64,000 bases of DNA, from NCBI RefSeq assembly GCF_000344685.1, contig NW_006920425.1, forward strand, positions 24,071-88,070, read 5' to 3'. A model generated the notes under the pieces. That model saw only the letters and a list, made by a program, of their open reading frames with translations, had not been told where the DNA came from and ran no database searches. The stretch is from Gloeophyllum trabeum ATCC 11539. Taxonomy: Eukaryota; Basidiomycota; Agaricomycetes; Gloeophyllales; Gloeophyllaceae. Made by a program: the position numbers and the translations under genes. Shown here piece after piece: positions 56,559 through 64,000 of this stretch. Each line of letters opens with the position of its first letter. Position 1 is the first letter of the stretch.

Positions 56559-56878
56559 AGACTGAGCGCCATAATTAAGCGTGGGTTCCTGTGCCGGCGG
56601 GCGACGCTGACAGCGCTAAGAGGATCGTCCACGAATAACCAGGCCGTCAACGTCATCTCGCACTCAAGATGTGCCTCGTTTCTCTGCCGACGACGCTGAC
56701 AGCGCGCTGTTTCATTCCATTTCGTGGCTCCATCGTCGTCTCGCTCGTCTGTTGTCCGAGTCTCTGTATATACCCGCCGCTGCTCAGACTGGATCTGCTA
56801 GCCCGAGCTATCTTTATGTCCTCGACACACTTTAAGCTCGACTCCTAATTTACCCGTCCCCATCCCACACAACGCGCC
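56559..56878. promoter_or_regulatory. Promoter region of the large F-box-like gene
   Basis: 320 bp between the TIR element and the start codon. GACGCTGACAGCGC occurs twice (about 56605 and 56691), and TGTATATACCCG at 56765 is a TATA-like site 110 bp before the ATG. The element therefore inserted about 330 bp upstream of this gene. Confidence 0.4.
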
Positions 56879-59800
56879 ATGAAGAGGATCCGCCAGAAGC
56901 TCTCGTCTTCGGATGTGAAAACGCCCACGAAGGCCGCGTATAGAGCGCCGGAGGTCGTCGAGCCCCCCCCGTTTCTCCCTATTTCTGCGCGCTTCGCGAC
57001 CACCACGGGAGCTGCGCAGAACGCGGCACCCACGAGTACGAACGCGGAGCGAAGCGCAAGGGACCGGCAGTCGAAGGTGCTTGCTGTCTCTTCTCCTATG
57101 CCGCTAAGTCAACGGGATAGCCGCGGACCCAGCGAGAGCGCGGTGCATGGGCGGAGGTCGGGCTCGACGAGGGCGCCCGAGGAGCGCGAGCGGACGGTGA
57201 AACATGCGTCGCGGCTGCAGAAACGGCAGCCTGAAGAGAAAGAAAAGGTGTCTGGGTCGAGTACGAGGGGGAGGAGCTTGGACGGTAAGTGTCCATCTTA
57301 GCTGCTCCACTGATGATTGACGCTGTAATATTTGGCAGTGCGGGGTGATCGTGATCGACGAGAGCACGGAAAGACGTATCCGACGCCCTTGTCCTCGCAC
57401 CAGCCCTCGGTTTCTCCTTCGCGCCATGCTCAGACCAAGCCGAGTGCTTCCCGGTCGCAGTCTGTCGCCCAGGCTCAGTATCATCGTGAGGAGAGGGAGA
57501 GCGGGACGAGCAGGACTCTGCCTTCTCCGTCGGTCTCGCCGCCTGCCACGCCTCGTCTTGCACCAAGGCCGACCCTGTTCAGCTCCCGGACGAAGGAGCA
57601 CGAATATGCGACCGATGTCCCCGCCTACGCGACGCGGGAGAACGCGCAAGCTCGATCCCAGTCATCTGCGCGTCCGCCTGCATCTCCTCTGGATGTCGGC
57701 CATAGCCAAAGCCAGAAGCGAAGCAATCGACTCCCGACTCCTCCCTCTCCTCGAAACCATCACACGTTGTTGCATAATCACTCATCTGTATCTCAAGACC
57801 CTGCTGTATCTTCAACCCGTTCTCGCTCTCAAGTACCAACCCAGTCATCTGCTCAGCCACATTCACCTCGCATCGTTGCTCAATCTCACGCTTTCCTCCA
57901 GTCACCGTCTCAGATCTCTCTGCACTCTCCTTCTGCTCATGTATCTGCTCACCCTGCTTCCGCTCGCGCTCAGTCTCACTCCGCCACTACACCTACCATC
58001 GCCTCAAGATCGTCTCGCTCCTCGAGCGAGAAGGAAAAGGAAAAAGAAAAAGAAAAAGACAAACATAACCTGCGCCATAAAAACCGCCAAGTTTTCCACC
58101 AGCCTCACGAAGGCAGTCCTCCCGATCTATCCACGAGCAATTCCCCGTACGCCCACAGTCAGCTCACCATCGGCAGTCCGAACTCGCAGAACAAGGACCT
58201 CTCGGCCGACTCATCTCCGTCCGGACTCGGAGACCCGTCGCTGGCAACGCCAACCAGAAAGGTAATGTCGCTGCCTATTTTGTCCGTTGATCTTTTGCTT
58301 CCGGGCCTGTGGCGCGATGTCAACGGAGTCCCCTGATTGGCTGCCGTTTATTGCGAGCGTTCATGGGAGTTCCCGGGCCAGCAATGGCCCCGAGTTTGCT
58401 CGGGGACTGTGTGCTGCTCCTGCAACCTATATTTTCCTCGTTCTCGTTCCAGGCAATTCGAGGTGTTGCGCGATTTTCATAATCTGCGACGACACGTTCG
58501 TCCCGTCTTCGCCATGGAAGACTCCCGTCGCATTAATTAAACGTTCTCAAGGGGACGATGACGCTATCTGTCGTCGTTGACTGTTGACTTTGTTCCTAAA
58601 ATGTCATGCTAACGCTGTACGCACATACAGGAACGGCATGTCATCGATTTGCGATCAGAAGAGCCGGAGACAATGGTCGCTCGAGGCACAACGTCCGACG
58701 AGTTCACCGCTCCCCCTGCGCCCGACTCGGTAAGTCCCTCCCACGCATAATTGAGTGCCGCGACCCCGTACGGCATCCTATACATACGACCCCCCATAAC
58801 ACGAGGCTCCTGCTGATTGGCAACCCCAAACCTGCGGGCTATAGAAAAGAGGTTGATTGCTAACTCTAATTTTACGGAATGTTCTATAGGGCTCGTCGAC
58901 GACCGCGACAAGGGAGCCTTTATACCCGCGCGACGAGCGTATTTCTCCTGCCAGTGCCCCAGCCGCCCCGGACTACACCTACGCGATGGAGCCCGCGTCC
59001 CCCGCATACCCGCACGGACCCGTGAGGGGCAAGCCGCTCATCTTCGCTGCGATGACTTCGAGCGGGGAGCTGGAGCAGCTCGTTGCTGCTACGCCCGAGC
59101 GGAACAGCGGGAGCCACTCCAACTCGTATGGATACCCGTCGCCGCCCCTCGAGCCGCTGTCAGTCCCCGCCGACGACCAGCCGGATACCCATACCCCAAA
59201 TACCCATACGCATTCCCCGCTGCAGCCGTCCCCGCTCCTGCAGCCTGAACCGGAATCCAGCCGGACTCAGCACCGCCACAGTTACGGTGCAGAGGGTGAG
59301 TCGTCGTCGATCCTCTTCTCGCCGCATACCTCCATTCGCAAGCTGTTCAAGCACCGGTCGCGGGACGAGGATGGGCGAAAGCCCGGGCACCGGCGATCGT
59401 CGTCGGAAGGGGAGACGCACTCTAGTGGGGGTCACCTGCTGAAGCATGCGAACTCGTCTGCGCAAGGGTCCGTTCAGACGCCTCAGCGGCCGAGTAAGCT
59501 GCAGAAGCGCGGGACCCATTCTAGCAAACCGTCATTGGCGAGTATGGAAGCCGTTATGCAAGCGCCGCCGGATGAGGATGCTCAAATGCATTCCGAGGAC
59601 CGCCCTGAGACCCCGCCACCGCCACCTCCGAAACCAGCATCGTATGGTCTCCTATCGCCGCGGACGCCCCCAGCCGATCTGCACGTCCCTGACCACGAGC
59701 CCGAGCCGGCCGTTCAAGAGTTGAATGATCCGACGTCAGTGCAAAATGACAAGCTCGATATGCATGATGAGCCAGCGCGGGATGACCCGCCTGCCCCAGC

Positions 59801-61661
59801 GCACGCAGAGCAGGAGGTGGAGGTTGCTGCTATGGACGAAGACAGGGAGCCTGAGCCCGTGCATACGCCTACGGAAGCTGCTGCGAAACCGCCGACGCCG
59901 CCGATGTCGCCCGACGAGTATTCGCGCTCGCGCTCGCGAAGAAGGGGGGAGAGGCTGGAGACGTCGCCGCCGCCTGGTATCGCCGAGGTCGTGGAGCAGA
60001 CAAAGGGGAAGGCTAGGAGGATACCGATTACTCGTGGTATTCCTTATCCCTTGGTAAAGCACCTCTCGAACCCGGAGTTGCTCGCACCGCTCTTGGAGCA
60101 CCTGAGGTTTTGGGACTGGTGCAATTTGGGATCGACTACCAAGACGATTATGCGGATGTTCGCGAAGAAGAGGGAGCTCCGGGAGTGCGTACTGGAGAGG
60201 TACTTGGGCTCGGTCGGGTATTCGAGGTGGATCTGGGAGGAAGAAGAGCCTTTGACGCTGTCCATCAAGGTCGGTACACATTCCGCGAATCTGTGAAGGT
60301 TTGTGAAGTAACAATTCTTTAGGATATGCATGCGTATATGCAGGGGGTGTCCATGCCCACTCACCAGTACTGCCAGATGGCCCAGATGTACCTTCAGTCC
60401 CCGAGGAGCAACACTGATATCATTCGTAACCTAGCGTTCTGTACGCGCTCCTACAATCGCGTCGTTCTGCGCCTGCGTGCCCAGGCTGAGATCATGGAGC
60501 GCTATGCTCGTCGCCACAGACTATCCGACGCTTCTCGTGATCCGAACGGTCATCATTCGCGAGCACCCACCGTTGCTGGTCGGTCGCAATCTAGGATGCC
60601 GAGCCGCGCGCCATCGCCCAACTCGTTCCACGGCAGGGCTGCTTCGAATAGCTATTCTAGATCGGCGTCTCAGAGCAGGTCACCGTCCCAAGCGCGCCCA
60701 GCCGCGACGGTGCTGCAGTCTTCGGTATCGGGCGCTTCGACTATCAATAGCAGTTCCTCTGGGACGTTCCGTTCGCCGCTCTACCGCGTTCGGCGTGCGC
60801 CTCTGCTGTATGTGTTCGTTCCTTCTCCCGAAGGAGAATGGCTCTCGGACGCGAGTGTTCTGGAGTGTGAGGCTGAGCTCAAGCGGGCTGGCGTCGCACA
60901 CCTGCTCAGGCCAGGGGATGTCGTCTGGGATACCGCCGTGGGCGACGAAGGAAACATAGGCAGGATGGTGTGGGACGGGGGTTACTTACTCGTGCGTTCT
61001 CGACATTCTCTTTCCTCCTGGTCTCTTGCCTAACTGTGTTGTCTAGGATCTCGATTACACGTACTCGATGTCCGGCGAGCTCCCGCAGTACATGCATTCG
61101 CTTGCATTCCCGCCATCGTACTTCCACCGGGTCATTCGGTCGGTCAATAACCCGATTTGCTATCTCGACATATCACCATGGAGTGAAGAGATCGCGAGCA
61201 ACCTGCAGCTCCTGCAGGATCGTGTAAAGACCGAAACGTAAGTTACACGCAGCCATGTAGGATCGAGTCGCTAACTGAGGATCTACAGCCCGCAAGGCAA
61301 CTATCATACCGTGGTGCGGTGGGTCCACCGCTCTAGCTTCGTCATCAAGCCGCCCTCCATCAAGATGCGCATCCCCAATACCGATCTCTTCATCGACTCG
61401 GGCTGGTTTGGTACTGTCGTTGTTGAAGCCGAGGGTACCAATGAAGGCCTCGCTGACCTGCAAGATCGATGCAGAGATGCGTTCCCGCCCAGGGCCGGAG
61501 GCGAGAGGAAGACTCCCAGCCGGGTATTCAGAATCTTGCGTGAGCGAAGGTGGGTCATTACTTTGCTAAGCTCGTGGTTGCTTTGGCTGACTGATGTTGA
61601 ATGTAGTCGCCCTGGCGAAATATGGATCCGAACCGTTAGGGAGAAAGAGCGGTTGATGTAG
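56879..61661 (+). CDS. Large F-box-like protein with conserved C-terminal half
   Basis: Eight exons: 56879-57284, 57339-58261, 58631-58729, 58890-60269, 60323-60991, 61047-61237, 61289-61549, 61607-61661; 1,327 residues. The first 800 residues are Ser/Pro/Arg/His-rich and predicted disordered, with a KEKEKEKEKEKDK run. A folded part starts at GIPYPLVKHLSNPELLAPLL, LEHLRFWDWCNLGSTTKTIM, an F-box-like helix bundle. It is followed by MQGVSMPTHQYCQMAQMYLQ, IIRNLAFCTRSYNRVVLRLR, a Ser-rich linker, RAPLLYVFVPSPEGEWLSDA and a mixed alpha/beta C-terminus (YFHRVIRSVNNPICYLDISP, IWIRTVREKERLM). The conserved part looks basidiomycete-specific; its function is unknown and an SCF role is only suggested. 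Intron 2 (368 nt) may hide a further exon. Confidence 0.78.
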
Positions 61662-61969
61662 CAAAAATATTTATATACATGGACGTTCTAGCGACTTGGC
61701 TTCGGACGTTCTCGGACATGCCCTGACCCCTCCCAGTAGCCTTCATCCGTCTCTCGTATCTATAAGCTTGTAATCCCTATTTACCCTATCCGCTGTTTAC
61801 CCCCCTTGTAGCAAAGTAGTTAATGTGTTGTAGTCCGATGCTGTCTCAATCCATATCTTCAGACCGTCGCCCAAATCATCTTGAAGGCCTCAGACACAGC
61901 GCGTCGCGAAATGCCCGTCCCTGACGTCTGCGGGAAATCTCTGGTTCCATCATGGTGGCGCGTTCGATG
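61662..61969. other. Spacer between convergent genes
   Basis: 308 bp holding the 3' ends of the F-box-like and kinase genes; nothing else seen. Confidence 0.5.
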
Positions 61970-63701
61970 TTACATAGGGAAAGGTTTGTACCACTTCCTA
62001 CGTCTCCGCCTATCTCCATCTGCACGTCCATGCCGGGCAATGGATTCGGATTTTGTGGGAAAATGGTGATGTGGGATGGTGATAGCCTTCGAAGAGTCAG
62101 CCTCGTACTTCGCCAGAGGCACCAGTTCCGGGGAGACGTAATGGAAATCTGGATACTCGGGCCCGTCCCAAGGAGTTCCGTCCACAGCGAACGGCAGTGA
62201 GGGTACGTCATCGAATGCCACGTACTCCGAGTCCAGCTGCGCGCGGGAATCAGCATGAATGGCCGGTGAGCGAGAAGTAGGACCATGGAACATGTTCCAG
62301 TCGCTGTCTCAAATGTCAGCATAAGAGCAGTATTGAGAGTCATTTATCTCACATGTTGTCAAAATAAGGATGCGCTTTGATATCTTCGACGCGAGTTAAT
62401 CGTCGTTCTGAATCTCTATTGAGAATCTGGGAAAGACAGGGTCAGAATTAATGAGGTGTAATGTTAATATTAACAGGGGGGGCTACCCACTTTCTGCAGG
62501 AAGTCTTGCGTTTTGGCATCTACACGAGTGTGACCAAAATAGAGGGGGTCCTGCATTATGCAATTGACCAAGTCTTCAACATAGCGAGCCCGACGTCCAA
62601 ATGGAACCTGACGAACGATAGAGACTCAGTACGAGCTATCAACATACGGTACGCAAACGTACCTTGCCAAAAAGCATCAAATATAGAAGAACCCCGACCG
62701 CCCAAAAATCCACTTCATAACCATACGACTCGCCGACGAACATCTCCGGCGCCATGAACGCCCACGTCCCCGCGTCCCCGCTGACCTTCTCCTCCTCGTC
62801 GTACTCGTCGAACGCGACTGACAGCCCGAAGTCCGCGAGGACGACGGCGCCGTCTGCGGAGAAGAGGACGTTGCCGGGCTTGATGTCGCGGTGGATGAGG
62901 CGCAGTGCATGGAGCTCGGAAAGGGTTGAAATCTACGTGAGGAGAGGTCAGGACTTGAAAGCACTTGGGAGATGATAAGATGGAGAACGTACTAAAGAAG
63001 CCGTAATAAATTGAGCGCGTGAAGGAGAGAGCCGCTTCACCCTCCTCAGCTCTCGCGCGAGCGACCCGCCAGGACAATACTCCTACGCCCAAACAACCCG
63101 CATCAGCCCCCCACCCCCGCACACCCACCCATCCTCACGCAGCACTCACCATAACCAAACAAAACCCCTCCCGCTCCTCAAAGCTCGCCATCATCTGCAC
63201 CGCCCCGCGCACGCCCACGACGCGTCTCAGCGCCTCCTGCTCCCCGCGCACCCACACGTTGCGCTCCATGTGTTTCTTCACTAGCTTGACGGCGACGAGC
63301 CGCCCCGAGGCGCGGTGCCGCGCGGAGAAGACGACGCCGGAGGCGCCCTTGCCGAGGCGGGCGGTGCAGGCGAAGGACGCTAGGGACAGCGCAGGGGAGG
63401 GGGCGGAGGGGGTGAAGAGGGTGGGCGTGGGGCTGGGTGGGAACTCAGCGGGGTCGAAGAGGGTAGGGGAACGGGCGGGTGACTGGGTTGCGGTCAGTAG
63501 GGGCAAGGGTGATATGAGACTGACAGACGAACTAGGGAGCATGCATCTCTTTCGCACACCTCGTCGATGCCGGGCGTTTGATACGCGGTGCGTGGAGAGC
63601 CGGGATATTTCCGTCGTCCGGGGAACTTTCATCCAGGTCAGCTTCGATGCAGACGCATATATGGAGGGTACGTACATCCTTTGAGCCCTCCTGCTTGTCA
63701 T
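61970..63701 (-). CDS. Ser/Thr protein kinase, AGC-like
   Basis: Six exons on the minus strand: 63150-63701, 62993-63082, 62663-62932, 62491-62607, 62353-62426, 61970-62303; 478 residues. All catalytic elements are present: LGKGASGVVFSARHRASGRL, VAVKLVKKHMER, FCLVMEYCPGGSLARELRR, LIHRDIKPGNVL, VVLADFGLSV, AGTWAFMAPEMF, VDFWAVGVLLYLMLFGKVPF, ERRLTRVEDIKAHPYFDNI. A C-terminal extension (DWNMFHGP...YKPFPM) resembles an AGC tail without the hydrophobic motif. The start is uncertain. ATG 63701 has a good context (ACCATGA); a later in-frame ATG at 63542 would remove 53 low-complexity residues. Its 5' part and upstream region are duplicated at 4622-5336, with an inverted promoter-side segment. Confidence 0.82.
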
Positions 63702-64000
63702 GGTAGTCTGCAGCCTTCCTCCCGTATCCTCGGTCCTTCACAGCCCGTACGACCGATCGGATAGTAGCAACCATAGCAAAGACCGACAAATGACGACGAA
63801 CAGGAAATAGCTAAACCTCGAGGGAAAAGCTGGCATTGCATTAGGAGAGCTCGCCGCTATATACCTCGTCTGCGGGTGGCTGGCAGGATGCTACAAGGTG
63901 GTATGGCGTGCCAGACCAAATTAGAATTGGAATCATTCGGGAGAGGCTTGACGCGGCCTGGGCAGTCAGTCGTGATTGAAACCGTGATTGCATGGCTGAG
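63283..64000 (-). repeat. Kinase 5' region, partner of the duplicate at 4622-5336
   Basis: The first third of the kinase frame plus about 300 bp upstream, matching the left-end copy in opposite orientation. The subsegment 63770-63902 (133 bp) has the same plus-strand orientation as 4720-4852 with two differences, while both flanks are reversed. The repeat continues past the window edge. Confidence 0.9.
63770..63902. promoter_or_regulatory. 133-bp invertible-looking segment upstream of the kinase
   Basis: Bounded by ACC and GGT triplets that are each other's complements, so inversion is seamless. It contains CGCTATATACC and CCTCGAGG. It starts 69 bp before the kinase ATG. In the duplicate at 4720-4852 it sits in the opposite orientation relative to the reading frame, so one copy has its TATA-like site facing the gene and the other has it facing away. 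Confidence 0.6.

Noticed and set aside
57345..58265. A 306-codon plus-strand frame overlapping the F-box-like gene
   Set aside because: It is the +1 shadow of the Ser/Pro-rich exon 2, with composition driven by the codons of the real frame; splicing and the conserved downstream part support the other frame.

Overview
The window is nuclear DNA of a filamentous basidiomycete, most likely an Agaricomycete of the wood-decay type. The evidence is the density of short introns (about 43-80 nt, GT-AG with rare GC-AG), genes of up to 23 exons, GC-rich coding sequence in AT-richer spacers, and the gene families present (AIM9-like phosphotransferase, Old Yellow Enzymes, GMC oxidoreductase, short cysteine-rich secreted peptides). 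Most exon boundaries given here were derived by hand from reading frame, splice signals and family motifs, so they are models. No tRNA, rRNA or CRISPR array was recognised.

Layout. 0.1-4.3 kb: AIM9-like phosphotransferase (+), maltose-type O-acetyltransferase (-), acetoin-reductase-like SDR (+). 4.6-5.3 kb: truncated copy of the 5' part of the kinase gene that lies at the far right end. 5.3-10.5 kb: gene-poor, with a small transposon-like element. 10.6-12.9 kb: FAD monooxygenase. 13.6-18.5 kb: two SDR paralogues around an assembly gap whose flanks are duplicated. 19.9-22.5 kb: ASE1/PRC1 spindle-midzone bundler (-). 23.5-25.3 kb: F-box protein. 26.1-31.2 kb: HMGN-like basic nuclear protein (-) divergent from a large leucine-rich-repeat protein (+). 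31.5-32.5 kb: DOT5-like nuclear peroxiredoxin. 33.2-36.2 kb: 23-exon GMC oxidoreductase. 36.2-37.1 kb: relics of a second GMC and a third SDR. 38-39.3 kb: cysteine-rich secreted peptide and its dead tandem copy. 40.3-45.6 kb: three tandem Old Yellow Enzyme genes. 45.8-46.9 kb: succinate dehydrogenase iron-sulphur subunit (-). 49.5-51.2 kb: FHA-RING ubiquitin ligase (-). 53.9-55.2 kb: multi-pass membrane protein. 55.7-56.6 kb: an 823-bp terminal-inverted-repeat element with an 8-bp target duplication. 56.9-61.7 kb: 1,327-residue F-box-like protein. 62.0-63.7 kb: Ser/Thr kinase (-), whose 5' region is the parent or sister of the 4.6-5.3 kb copy.

Biology. Conserved housekeeping genes (SDH2, ASE1, FHA-RING ligase, peroxiredoxin, LRR protein) alternate with an accessory redox set: FAD monooxygenase, three SDRs, a GMC oxidase/dehydrogenase and three ene-reductases. 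The redox genes do not form one uninterrupted biosynthetic cluster, but duplication and decay of a divergent GMC-SDR pair and tandem growth of the ene-reductases show that this is the evolving part of the window. The points most worth a second look are a 133-bp segment inverted between two otherwise collinear copies of a kinase upstream region, two non-autonomous elements sharing AGGACC termini and 8-bp target duplications, the GMC-SDR relics, and the intron structure of the GMC gene.
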